Part shown: positions 39,765-52,170 of the stretch, in pieces
Layout: every line of letters starts with the position of its first letter
How positions within the stretch are numbered: the first letter of the stretch is position 1
Assembly: GCF_028453695.1 (NCBI RefSeq)
Contig: NC_135775.1
Location: forward strand, 558,001-622,000
Direction: 5' to 3'
DNA: 64,000 nucleotides
Source: Augochlora pura
Lineage: Eukaryota; Arthropoda; Insecta; Hymenoptera; Halictidae
Notes under the pieces: generated by a model
Told to the model about the DNA's origin: nothing
Database searches by the model: none
The model's input: the letters and a program-made list of their open reading frames with translations, nothing else
Translations under genes and position numbers: made by a program

Positions 39765-41141
39765 TCTGCATCGCAAACGGCCGCGAGAAGCTCGGAGAGA
39801 ATATCGGGTCGACGACGAGAGGAGCCGAACCGGGAAAATGTACAATGGATGCGGGAATTTTTTCACAGAGGGACTCGCCGAGAAAAGGATCCGCGGAATA
39901 GGTATATAGCGGAGATCGTAAAAATCAGTCCCAAGAGGATGCGAAACGCTTTCAAGTCGCTCCACCGCCGCGAGGAAACCTTGTTTCCCGTAGACCGGGA
40001 CGAGCGACTATTGGTCCGCCGAGTTTTCTGGGTCCTCTTCTCGTCCTCTCCTCGTCGTCGTTTCATCCGGCAACATTCCGCGCCGATGCTATCCGTGCTT
40101 TCTCGGTAATTTATCTCGTCGAGCGGATGCCTCCTCGAAACGATTGCGATCGTCTCGAACGACCGCAGAACGAGAAATGAAAAATCTTCCGACGAATTTC
40201 CCTGCTCTTAACCCCTTCGAGTTTCGCGTTTTCCAAAAATCCGAGATGGAATTGCGCGAACGGATTTAAACGCGAATTCTCGAACCGTTGCGTCGGCGTA
40301 TCAAGCATCAGGATCTAGAAACTTACTTCGAGTCTGATTTTATGGAATTTTTAAAGTTGTCGGACAGATAATAATAATTCGAGAAATAGAAGCTTCGCGA
40401 AAAAGTGTAATGCATTTATATTTTCTCGATTTGCCATTTAAAGATAAACATTTCCCGATAAAGGGAACGAATTGTCCCTGCGTGTTTCGCGAAAGTAGGA
40501 CGGGGCAACGCATCGCCAGGCTCTCCGCAATATGTCCCGTCAAAGGGTCGACGATAAAAATCTAATATGCAGGAACGAACGAAGGTAATTATACCGTTTC
40601 CACTTGTTGCGCGAACGCTGTAGCTCCGGCTACCGGAAACGTAAATATCACGTTCCATCGTTTTATACTCCGCGAATTTATTTGGAAAAATAACGAGACG
40701 CGCGACTCTCGCGGACAAATTACCGACGACGCAATATCCCGGATAGCATCGAGAAACTTATCGTCTGTTCACACAAAGCGAAGAGGAAAGAGCTCGATCC
40801 GATCGACTCGATCCGGCCCGCGGAACGGGGCGCGTTTGTTGTTTGTTAAGGATCGTTAGAGATAGCCCGAGAGAAGCATTATTAATTAAGACCGCGTCTC
40901 GCAGACCGATACACAAGGCGGCCTTCGCTCGAACGTCTAGGTTCTCTCGTTGGTGTTCACTGCCTTTGATCGAGGGTCGCTCGCTTATCGTCCGCGATCG
41001 AAAGTCGTCGGACAAACTGCGACGCACGCGTCTGATATATCAAACGAAACACCCGTTATCACCCCCTAGAACGATGCACACCCGGCCGCTCGAGATCGAG
41101 ATCGAGGCCGAGGCCGAGGCCGAGATAAAACAAAATCACAA

Positions 41142-41766
41142 GTTAACCCCTTGCGGACCGAAAACTTGATCAATCTTATTTTACGATCGGTCCAACGTAC
41201 CTGTGTTTCCAATCAAACGAGATTATTGCTTCGACGAACGTATACGGAGTATATCAAACAATAGGTATCGCGTTAATTTAGCAACGATCGTATCCGTTTA
41301 AAAGACTCAACGATAATTATTGTATCGATGATTGCATTACGAAGGATATCGAACGGCAAATGTCGTCGGTTCGATAATTATCGTGCCCGTCTGAAAGATC
41401 CTACAATAATTATTGCGTCAATGGATATGCGCGAGGGATATCGAGGGACGGATGACATCGTTAATGTAATAATTATTGCATCGATTTAGAAGAATCTACC
41501 ATATGATTATCAACGAATGTCTGCGAACAATATCAAACGGTAAATATGATTGGTGAAATAGCCACTGTTATAAATCTGCTGCATTTATCGAAACGATCGT
41601 ATGATATAACAATTGTTTTATCGAGGAAATTATATAAAGTAATATCAAACAAGCTTTCATTAATACAATAATCGTTATACAGAATTGTTGCGCCCGCGCG
41701 GAACGTTGTTACGTGTATATATATAATTCTGATGTTTTTACTGCCAAAGGGACGTAAAGGGTTAAA
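41142..41766. repeat. Degenerate tandem repeat (units about 92-95 bp) bounded by inverted TTAACCC motifs
   Basis: The motif ATATCRAAC or ATATCGAGG recurs at 41251, 41346, 41438, 41530 and 41642, with spacings of 95, 92, 92 and 112 bp. Related blocks such as AATAATTATTG with nearby ATCGAT or TCGT follow between them. The array is AT-rich against a GC-rich surround. It is bounded on the left by GTTAACCCCTTGCGGACCG (41143) and on the right by the inverted motif GACGTAAAGGGTTAAAC (41751-41767). No coding frame is present. It may be a satellite-like core inside a non-autonomous mobile element. I do not recognise the family. Confidence 0.6.
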
Positions 41767-42051
41767 CCATGGTTCCAGGATCGAGTTGACACTCGTTTCT
41801 ATTTTCTTTTAAAAGCGTCTTCTGTTCCTATTGTCGACATCGACAAGATCACCGAGCGTATTTTCGCGTACACCTTTTTGAAACTTAGAGGACTTAGTAA
41901 TCCCGACATGCCGCGACGTTGTTTCCTTCCATGGAACTTTTCTTGGGGAACCATGGTGTAGGCGATTTTCGGCGGCCGAGACTATCTAGCCCGACTAAAA
42001 GCAAACCCATGACAATGAGAGAGACCCGATTAAACGAGAATCACCCTGATT

Positions 42052-42341
42052 CTACAAGGGCGTTCCAAAGGTGACACGAAATCGGGAACTGGATTCGAAG
42101 TAACTTTTTCCTTTGGAAAAATCTTCATCGAGGCATGGTTAATGAGCTATTAACGAAAAAACGGTGACCAATGAGAGGCCAGATCGACCGACGCGATCTG
42201 AACTCCGCCTCTCATTGGTCACTATTTTTCGTTGATAACTCGCAAACGATGCCTCGGAGAAGACTTTTCTAAAGGAAAAAGTTACTTCGAACGATCTCTC
42301 GTTTCTCGATTACGGGTCACATTTGGGGCACACTCTGTATA
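42052..42341. mobile_element. MITE copy 2, full fold-back
   Basis: This is a second member of the same family, about 290 bp. The left end is TACAAGGGCGTTCCAAAGGT, and the right end matches it in reverse complement (ACAGAGTGTGCCCCAAATGT). Both arms carry the block CTTTWGGAAAAA with AAGTTACTT and GAGYTATYAACGAAAAA, so the element can pair along nearly its whole length. The centre at 42164-42222 is a perfect 16-bp stem (GTGACCAATGAGAGGC) enclosing a second small stem. It is non-coding. Confidence 0.75.
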
Positions 42342-45214
42342 TTGGAGGCGACGCTGCCATACCGCGCGAAATGTTCTCGGCGAGAACGGGAACGACCACT
42401 GTTCGAGGAATCTTGGGGAGATTATCCTGGATTTCAGGCTTTGCTGCGCGGTCAAAGATGTTGTTGACTGTGCGCGGAGACTGCAATGACACTGCTCCGA
42501 GCCCGTGGAATGGGGAAGGGGGGGGGGGGTTACAGGATATCGAATTGTTTTCGCCTGGCCAAGGAGGATCTGGGTCCGGATGCCTCAGGTTTTTCGGACC
42601 TCGACTCGATTTCCTCTCTCGAACCGTCCTCGGTATCGACGTTAACATCACGTCCGCCGATAATGGCGCAGCGTAATGTTTCTTGGTGAATTTATAACAA
42701 TCGAACAATGGAAAAACGGTATAAACTCTAAATTCCGAAATAAAAGAACTCTGTAGACGTTTATTGCTTCTCTAAATCGTTTCAATGAGCTGAAGACGAT
42801 AAAAACGAAATCAACGTAATCCATCGATCAATCTACAGATTGAGCGTGATAAAAATTGCCCGCATTAACTTCGAGAAAGTTGGATTATATAAATTTTGGA
42901 TAATCGATCATTCTGAGAACAGAGTTAAAAATTAAAATTTTTAAAAAATCTTAAAATTAAATATAATATTTTACGAACAATGAGCAAAGATTTTCCGTGG
43001 AAATCTTCGAAGAGAAAAGCAAAATAACTGAAAGAAAAAGGAAAAGGAAGAAGAATATAACGCTGTCAGCGGATGGCGGTGCCCTAAACGATGTTAGGTC
43101 CGTTCTAAGCGACCTGGATCTAGTTCGCGCACAAAGGACGCGCTATTCTTTTTGTTCGTAGCGCGGGCGAACGAAACAAAATCGATTCTCGTCGAGGAAT
43201 TCCGTTCGGTTGTTACGTGCCAGTCAACTATTTTCCCCATCCATTTTGTCTGCCTCTTCTCTCACCAATCCCCTCCCCCCTTCCCTCTTTTCTCTCCTCC
43301 GCGATATAGTTTCCTCTTGCATTTTGATTTTTAATCGGTAGAAATCTGATTCGATAAAACAGAGGATTAACGGTGCACCTGATAACAACGCAGGTAATCA
43401 CCCTTTCGTTATCTTCTCGTTACACATTTTTATCCGTCCTTAAAATCTAATCCGCCGAACAATTGGATACGTAAATTCGAAGAACCGATTCTTGTAACCT
43501 AAGATTTCAAGAACATCTGGTTCAACTAATCAGAAGCGAGGATAGAAAATTCGTGTGGAGGAACATTATTCTGTGACAGCCGCATCGACGGGCGACACCT
43601 TGTTCTGCTAATCCCAATCATCGCGTTGCACGCGTACAGGACACAAAGAAAAGCAGAGAGAGAGAGAGAGAGGAGAGAAAGTCGTTGGACACCGCGAGGA
43701 GGAAATTGAAGTCGAGAGGGAATCCTCGAGGGAGACGAGACGGCCGAGGAGAACGTACGGGAACCGTATTTCACGGGGAACGAATCAATCGCGCGCGAGC
43801 CCGGAATCGTTCGCAGCCAGCCGAGACGAACGAACCGAACCGCTGCGAGTAGAAAGGAGACGAGCGGGAGGGGGCAGGGGGCACGGGGCAGAGGCGAGTC
43901 TGAGGAATAGCTGCGGGTCACTCTCTCGAGAGGAGAAAGAGAACGCGGTGGGGAACAAGGACGGCGACATCGGGCGACGAATCCTCCGGATGTCGGGTCC
44001 GAGACCCGCCAGCCGGATTTCCGGTTCGGACGCTTCTTCGGCCCGGTCCGGCTTCTTCCTTCTGTTCCGGCTTTGTGCGGGCCGAACCTCGGAGCGATTC
44101 GCCTCGGAAACCGCGGGTCCCGCGTCCACTTGTCCCTTTTTCCCTTTCTCCCTTTCTCCCTTTTTCCCCTCTCCGCCGCGAGAATCTCCAAAGATTTTTC
44201 GCTGCCTCGCATCTTTTAATGGAATCTGCCTCGGTTTCCCTCATTTTCTTCGACCGCTTCTAATTGGGACGACTCTAATTGTCCGACAGTTGAATGGACA
44301 CTTTAATTCCTCCGCGCGCCCTTGTTCGCTGTTTCTCTCCCGCCTTTCTGGCTTCGGATGGACGGCTTGTAATCTCCCGCGTGCACCGGCGCTGCTCCTC
44401 GCGGACCATTACCATGTGCCGAGTGCCATAATAGAAGGGGAAATTCTGCAGCACGGTAATACCTTCGCCGCGGTAAACACGGTAATTAGCGATCGGATAC
44501 GCGGAAAATTAAAATGGGGCGGGGATAAAAATGCTTGAAATAAAATAGCCCGGCTGATTATTATGGTGAGACACGACTGGGCAAAGCCGAGATATCTGTT
44601 ATAGTTTCTGGCTAGATTATGGCCACCTAAATCCTCCCGAAAGGGTGCAAAACGAAACCGCGATTCCTCCCAACGCGCTGATTCTCACGGAAGATAAATT
44701 GGAGTCGCGAGGCCCGGGTTCTCCGCTCGAAACCGGTCGCGCTAATTAAACGAAGCCCCATCCCCCCCTCCCCCCTGCCGAGCATCGGTTTCCCTTTGAT
44801 CCGGCACGCGTCCCGCGTGCATTTAATTAGCGCGGTTGCGCGAAAAATTCGACTGCGAAATCAAAGGGAAGTGGAGCGAGCTGTCGAGGACAGGCTGCGT
44901 CGAAGCCGGCTGCAAACGATGCGTTCGGTGATCGCGACCCTTGGATCCGATCCTCCTGGCCAATTTCGCGAGAATCAAGCGGAAACTGTTAGAACGTACA
45001 CTCGAGCGTGTCCCCGAATGTTAATGAACCGTTTTGGGAGCTGTAGTCTGTTTTCCGATCGGGGAGAACTCCGGATGGAAAGCGAGTGTCGCTCCTCATG
45101 CTGCCATCGTCTATGACTCCAGAGAGCTGGATGTCTCTTGGCAATTGCAGCGCGCCATACAGATTCGCGACAATTATTTCAATTAATCGCAGATCAAGAA
45201 CGCAAATCTTCTGG

Positions 45215-45338
45215 TCAACGATCATTTATTTAATCGTTTATTTGTCAAGCGAAGAACATTTTCGCAAAGGAAAAACTTCGAATCACCTCGGAAACTTCTC
45301 GTTACCTAATTGCGAGTGACTTTTGGGACACCATGTAT
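45215..45338. mobile_element. MITE copy 3, right arm only recognised
   Basis: The right arm of the same family ends GAGTGACTTTTGGGACACCA followed by TGTAT. It keeps a diverged internal AAAGGAAAAACTTCGAA block and the CTCGTTACC block. The left end is uncertain: GCGTGTCCCCGAATG near 45009 could be a decayed terminal repeat. The copy is more diverged or truncated than the other two. Confidence 0.6.
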
Positions 45339-45540
45339 TCGTTGAGCTCTCTAACACATCGACTTCTCTTTCTTACCGCAGCTACAGATGTATCCAATCT
45401 GGCTTCTCTACCTTCGAAAAACAGACTATGAAAATAGCAAACAGTTTATGTAGAACGTGGGGGAGCGGAGTCGCAAGGGGCGGAAGCAAGCAGTGGAATA
45501 ATCAAGGATAAGACGAAGCGCAGTCACGCGTCGAACGAAG

Positions 45541-45570
45541 ACTACAGTCGGCCACAAAAGTCTGGGTACA
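45541..45570 (+). mobile_element. Possible Tc1-like terminal repeat
   Basis: ACAGTCGGCCACAAAAGTCT followed by GGGTACA resembles the terminal repeats of insect Tc1-like elements, which commonly begin CAGTGG-GGCCAAAAGT. No matching inverted end was found within about 500 bp downstream, so this would be a fragment. Confidence 0.35.
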
Positions 45571-46026
45571 TTTGGCGAATTTTCGATACTTGAAACGGAA
45601 GGACCTTGTAGATAATTGAATCGTTCATTGATTAAAATTAGATTTTGAAAGGATAATAGTTTTCTATTCGTTTGCAATAAAAGTGTACATAAAACCGTAA
45701 ACAGGCGACACACAGTGACAAAGGTTGAGAAACGATCGAGTCCCACCACCCTAGATGTACATATAGAATTTATAGAACGAATGTACCTACCTCGGCCACT
45801 TTACGTTCATCGATTCATTGATTCAGCCAGCGAAAATGTAATTAAACGTCGCGTCACCGTCCTTGCTCATCTTCGGAATCAAGCTCCTCCAACACCGAGA
45901 AATCGCCCGCTAAACCCACGCCAGACTCTGTAAAAATATTTCTGGAGAGTTTCAACTATTTCGAATTCGTCCAGCATGTATAAACTCTTCTGTCCGACGG
46001 TACACACACCCACACGTCTATCTATA

Positions 46027-46300
46027 AAGCAGAAAGAGAGAGAGAGAGAGAAAACAAGTATATAGTGTACGTATACGTACACACACTCTCTCGACATAGA
46101 TATTTTAATAAGAGAATCGTTCAAAGAGATTTACCGTATACATATAAATATATATATATATATATAAAAATATATCTTATACACAGGCGGATGCATATAC
46201 GATACGAATACATGTATATGTGTTTGGGCAGGTGTATGTAGGTATAGTAGGCCGTATATAGACGACACTCAATAGCAAAGCGTTGAAGTGATAAAAACCG
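46027..46300. repeat. GA and TA microsatellites in a UTR-like island
   Basis: A (GA)n run lies at about 46029-46050 and a (TA)n run at about 46143-46177, surrounded by mixed TATA/GTAT sequence unlike the GC-rich neighbourhood. Confidence 0.6.
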
Positions 46301-49300
46301 TAAACGAGATCCGTAACGTTGCCGAGTCAGTTCCCATGATTCGCCGCTGAGCTGGCCGCACGATCGTCGTCGGCCGCCAACGATCGCAGATCGAGACGAC
46401 GAAAGATCGACGAGAGATCGACGAGCGAGAGGCGACGCGAGCGAGCGCCTCGAATCGACGCGATCCAATGCTGTGCTTCCTTTCTCGAAAAAAATGGACC
46501 GCTTCGGACCGCAAGTCCAAGAATCTACGTTCTGCTACCGAGTACCTGATATATTCCATTCATCGACACTCTCGACAATGCACTCCGGCACTCGCGGCCG
46601 GCGGCCCTCCAATGCCCTCCAAGTGCATCGGGCGCGCTACAGCGATGCACGCACGGTCTACGACACGCATGCCTTCCGATCATGATCCTGGCAGATCCTT
46701 TTTTTCGCTTGACCAGCGACCTGGCAACTGGCTACCGCTACTAGAGAACCCGTGCAATAACCTGGCCGACCGTGCCAAAACCATTTTTCCAATTTGATTC
46801 GACGCGCCAGAAAGAGCTTGCGAATTGGCTAAGCGAATCAAATTTTCTTTCAATTTCGATGAAATACGTGAAATTAATTTTTAGCAGGTCACGAGTCTGT
46901 CAAGTTGATACGGGGCAAGGGGTTAAAGTAATCGAATTTCCTCCTTCAACGACATCAAATACATTTTGCGAAAATTCATCGGATGAACGACTTCATTTAA
47001 TAACGAAGACAAAGACTCTTTGGTTCGATTGGAAAATTATAAAAAAATATGTTCCATGAAATCCGGCTCAAGTCTCGCGAGTTCGGCGCGGAAAATGGCC
47101 AGGGATCGGGTCGCGGGTCGCAACCCGCGAATCGCGTCGATTCTATTTCGCGAGCGTCGCGCGAAAATCCGTCGCTCGAGAGCCAATTGGCGTAAGACGG
47201 GAGACTACCGTGGAATTTGTCGAGGCGTGAACCACGACGATAGGCTTCGTCCAGCGGCGTAATCGCCGGGGATCTCTGGGAGCGAACGATCTCTCTTCTT
47301 CGTGCATTTACTCCAATTACCGTTGATCCGGCCGCGCTCGTCCTTTGAATTCCGCTTAGCCGGGATCGGGACCCGCGGACAAAACGAGCGGGGTCAGAGG
47401 GCGAAGGCCGAGGCGTGTGTGCGCTCGCCTCGCGCCGCTCGTTTTAGCCGAGCCGGCGCGGCGCCTGGTCGGTTTTTCAAATCGGCCGCCCCGTTTCCCC
47501 CCCTTTCCCTCGCTTTCGCCGGTTCCCTTCTTTCCACCCTTTTCCCTCCGCCCCTCGTTCACCGTCCTCGTCAGCCCGCGCTTACGAGCGGCCGCGCGAG
47601 CGAGTCTTCGAAACAATTCGAGTCGGATTCTTCGATTCGCGGCTCTCCCTTTTCCTTCCCTCCTCTACCCTCTCGCTTGGCTGCTTCCCGTTTCGAATAG
47701 CGATTCCACGCACGCCTGACAGCTCGTGCGAACGTAATTTCGCTCCGTAGGATTAAGACCCGGTGCCGCGACTCGATATGGAACGGAACGCTCGCCGAGA
47801 AGCCTCGGGGTGGTTTTACTTTCCGCGATTTTCCTCGCGATCTTGCGTTTGCACGGTGGCGGTCACCGGCCGACGACAAGCTCGATTCCGATTTAATTGG
47901 ACCGACGGGGGGACCGATTCGAGACGACGCGAAGACAGGGGTTACTTTTAATCAAAAGCCGATTGTTTGAAGTAGCGAGAATTGATTTGTTTTTTCATTT
48001 CGGCGGATCCGGAGGAGGAGTTTCCCCATTAGGGTCGCAGCAGACCCGGCCGGTTGTAACGAGAGTTCGCCGGTGGGTTTAACGAGGTGAATTTCGCTGA
48101 TGGGATCGAAAGATTCGCTTAGAGCCCGCGTCCCGACAGAAAAATCCAAAGAATTTTCCACAGGCCGGACGGGTCGGGAGTTAATGTTTAAAGTAGTTTG
48201 GTCGAAGTGATTAGATGGAATGAGGCGAGCCTCTGGTTTGCGCGAGAGCCCTACTTATCTCCTAATGGCGCAGGCTAATCGACCCGGTACTTCTGGGATT
48301 GCCTGGCGAGCCCTCGACTACAATTACCGCCGCGGGCTCTATTAAAATTTGAAAAATTCAAGAACCGGACGCGCCGGTCCCCTCCGACGACTAACACTCG
48401 GTTTGTTCGACGAGATAGCCAATTAATATACACCGCGAGCATCCACTTACAATTAGGGCCCCCGGATGGAGGACCAGCGCGCGGTTCGCTTCATCGTAAT
48501 TCCCAATATCGGGCAACGCGGCTGGATTTAATTAGCCCCTCTTCTTTTATCCTTCAATTGCTCTCTATTATCCGCGTCAACGTCTCCCTCGTTTTTTCGC
48601 TCGGTTTATTTCGGGGGTTCAAGTCGTTGCTTTACTTTGTAACGGGTCTGTTCAATTAATCTGCTCAACTTCGAAACAAGAGCAATCGCCGAATGGCTAT
48701 TTAGCAAATGCAATACAAGCCCAACGCGTGTAATACAATAATTCGTTATTCAATTAATATAAAATTTAAACATCGAGCGTCCCGATTCCAAAGTTCCAAA
48801 CCTCGCGAAAACGTTCGAAATTTAATAGATGCGTTGACTTTGGCGACTGTTCGAAGGCGTTTAGGCGGCGTCGACGAGCAAACGCGAGCGAGCCGTTCCA
48901 TCGAGCCGCACTCGTGCACCACCGCGCGTAAACGTAGTCGGGTGAAATAAAAGGCGAAGGGTGCCCGAAGCGCGCGTTCCGCCCTTCGATCGAAATTCTA
49001 TTTGCCCTTTAAGGACTTTAACGCCCTTAAGGTTCCCGTGGCCAGCCCCAGATCCATCGACGCGTCTCTCGGTCCGCAAAGATCGAGAGGGATCGACGAC
49101 AGCGTCGATCGAGCGCGAACGATGTCACGTAGAACACCGGATAATAATTGACCGATTAATTATCCACGAACACTGTACACCGACTGTACCTGCTGGAATT
49201 CGGTGGCGCGAGGTTAGCGAGCGCGCGTGCGACTAGCGAACGTGGATCGATTGCATTCCGTAATTTCTACGTTTTGTATATTTTCTATGAGCCGTCTCGT

Positions 49301-51149
49301 AGATCGGGTTAGAGAGGATTTTAGTTTAGAAAATTGGCCATTCTACAATAGATCGTTCCTACGAATTTTCGCTTCGCGTCGCGGCGACTTCCAATGATCG
49401 CTCGCCCGCCCGGCGAAAGGCGCGAATTCGGCATTAGAGTTTCGTTTCGAGAGAGGACGAACAGAACCAATATTATACCGTAGTAGACGCGGATCAGTCC
49501 CGGAGAGTAGAAAGTCGACGAATATCTTTTTCGTCGACGTTTCCGACCAAATTCAAGACACTCGTCATTTTCGTCGATATTTCGTCGAGTACCATTTCGT
49601 TCGGAGGCGATCCTCGGATCGCCCGTTTGCCGCGGGGGAACCCCGCCTCCATTCACTTAACTTTAAGCGTAGTTCGGTTACCTTTTTATAAGGACAATCA
49701 AACCAAGGATCAATTCTAATCGATTTAAGTACGTGTACACTTTGCGTGATTGATTTTTACGTGGGAAAGATAAAACAAACAGAATAAAAACGGAGCAGAC
49801 TCAACGCGGAAGGTCTGAGATTTTTAGTTTAGAGTTCGGTTGGGTTCGCTTCGGAGGGAACAAACGAATCTGCAAACGATCTACCAACGGTGATACGCAC
49901 AGCCTGGACCAGCAAGAAATTCGAGGGACAACGGAGCAGTGGCGAGTTCGTCCGTCTACGACTGTTCTCGACCAATCGTAGTTTCCACGACAAACCGTGT
50001 AGAGCCGGCCGTCGTCCACGAATTAGTCGAATCGTAAACGCGAGAAAACGACCAAACGTTAGCGCGGAACACGCTTCTCCGATCCGAACCAACGATCGGG
50101 GATCGAAAACCCTAGAAACGCGATGAATCGCTGGGTCCGCCCCGCCGGCGATGGGATCGAGAGAGAAACGGCCGCGAACAAAGGCGATCGATCCTTTGAG
50201 TTTCGTTTCCTTTCCGTTCGAGATCCCCGCCGTCGGGATCGACGAGAATCGGGGCTGGCCACACACCTCCCTCTGTATATAATAATCAGCTCGGAACGTA
50301 TCGAGATTTCTAATCGATTTTACCAGAGGATCTCGTGCACCCACGGGTCCGCCCTGTGTCTCTAACACTCTTTCTCTAACTGTCTACACGGTTCTAAACT
50401 ATAAACCACCACGTAATCCCTATTCTCTAGCACCTATGCGAACGTAATACTACTCTACTCTTTTGATCTATCGTTCTAGTCCTCCGTATCGGCGCGCGAC
50501 GCCCAGCGAATATTTCCACGCTACTCGGGAAACACGGAGCCGAGAGACTCGACGCGCGAACCGGCGGACGCGTATAGTCCTCGCGCGACAACTAGGCGCC
50601 TTCGCGTTTACGGTTCCCCTTCCACGACGATGATGTTCCTTGATGGCAGTGGAGCAGCTACCGGGGAGGGGAGGACCGTAAACGCAGAGGCGCCTTCTCG
50701 CCGCGCGAGGACTATAGATCCGTTCCGAAGATTCGCGCGCGCAGTCTCGCGCTCGCGAATCGATGTCCGACGTGTCCGAGAAACTCCTGCCGGCGACCGG
50801 GAACAGCAAATTGCGAATCGGGAATCGCGACTAACGAATAGCGGACAGCGATCGGCTTGGCCACGAGGATTCTCAGCCAAAGAGAGATCTTGCTCTCTTC
50901 CGGAGAAAAGGTGTTCGCTTCCTGGCGAGAGGCTGGAATAGTATTGCTCTTGCAAAGTCGCGCGTAGCGTAAAGACAGCTCGGAATCGGAGAGTGCCGCT
51001 AGAGCTGCCCCTCTCGTTCGCAAAGAAACTCGGTCGCTCTATCGCGGAGGACAGGAATAATCGAGGTCGCAGCGATACACGTGGATCTCGTTTGTTGAAA
51101 TCGAGGTTGCCTAGAGCCGAGGGAACCACGCGCGGAGAATCGGAGCTCG

Positions 51150-51710
51150 GATATCGTTCTCTTGCGGGGGAAGAAAAAGCAATAATTGTCGGAGAAAGGT
51201 AGATTCGCGGACGGAGAAAAGCAATTGGCTATCTTGTTGCGGCGGAAGAAAAAATAGTTCTCCTTTTGAGAAAATGGAGCAGCGGTTCCTCCACGGAGAG
51301 AAACGCCGGCTCTTTCGCGGCGAAAGCAATAGGTCCGGGGCGTGAGAAAGTGGGGGAGGCAGGTATTTACAGGTGGAGAGATACTGTAGCTCTCCGGGAG
51401 GAAGAACATTGGTGTTCCCTCGCGAAAGGGGTACATAAACAACTCGGCCGCGAAGCGAACGAGAGCGGAACGCGAGGTGCAGCGCTCTCTCGGTTGCTCT
51501 CCGAAGCAACGAGCGCGCTTGTCTTTCCAAAGACAAAGAGACGATTCTCGCCCGAAGAAAAGCAACGGCTCGCGCTCGCTCGAGGGTAAGCCGCGGTTCT
51601 TTAGCAATTCTTCGCGCGAGGAGAAGTCGACGTCTCGCTCGCGGAGGGACTCGGCGAGCCTCTCTCGCGCGGAAGCGACGTCTCTCTCTCTCGCAGAGAT
51701 GCCGGTCTTT
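51150..51710. repeat. Degenerate purine-rich repeat block
   Basis: Loosely repeated phrases such as GGAAGAAAAAGCAAT, GGAGAAAAGCAATTGG, GGCGAAAGCAATAGG and GAAGAAAAGCAACGG recur every few tens of bases, separated by short CT/GC blocks. The asymmetric composition keeps a long frame open on the minus strand (50999-51796, 265 codons), rich in Ser/Arg/Phe and itself internally repetitive. I see no recognisable domain and treat the frame as a by-product. Confidence 0.45.
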
Positions 51711-51951
51711 GAAAGCGTCCAGGAGTCAATTAACTGCGAGACCGACAAAGAATCGTCCGCCGTGATTCGCAGTGTTCGTGGTTCGCGGACGGCCAATTGG
51801 ATTACGAAAGTTTCGCGAAACGAGAGCTCGAAGGAAGCCGGTCGCCGCGGGTTATTTCAAGGATGTCGCCGGCAACTAAAGTTTACACTGTAAGATAGAG
51901 AACTTTGTAAAGTATCAAGTAAAAGGTATATATAAATAAATAACTATAGAA

Positions 51952-52170
51952 AGAGAGAGAGAGAGAGAGAGGAAGGGGCTAGCCCTTCGGAAAAAGGCGC
52001 TCAGTCACGCGAAACGCTGAAAGAACGACACGAGACGAGTACGGATGTTGCACATTGTATCTGAGTTTTGTACCGTGAAGCGAAACATACCACAAGTTCT
52101 GCTCGCCAGTAGAGATAGATATACACGCGTGTATATATATACAAATATATTGTATACATATATATTGTAT
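51952..52170. repeat. GA run and TA-rich tract
   Basis: A (GA)n run at about 51952-51972 is followed by TATATATA and TGTATACATATATA tracts near 52120-52170. A TGTAAATA word, the Pumilio-site consensus when in RNA, occurs near 52372. Confidence 0.5.

Noticed and set aside
43526..44212. 228-codon minus frame
   Set aside because: Composition is driven by GA/CT tracts and Arg/Ser/Pro. No domain, and the opposite strand is equally open.
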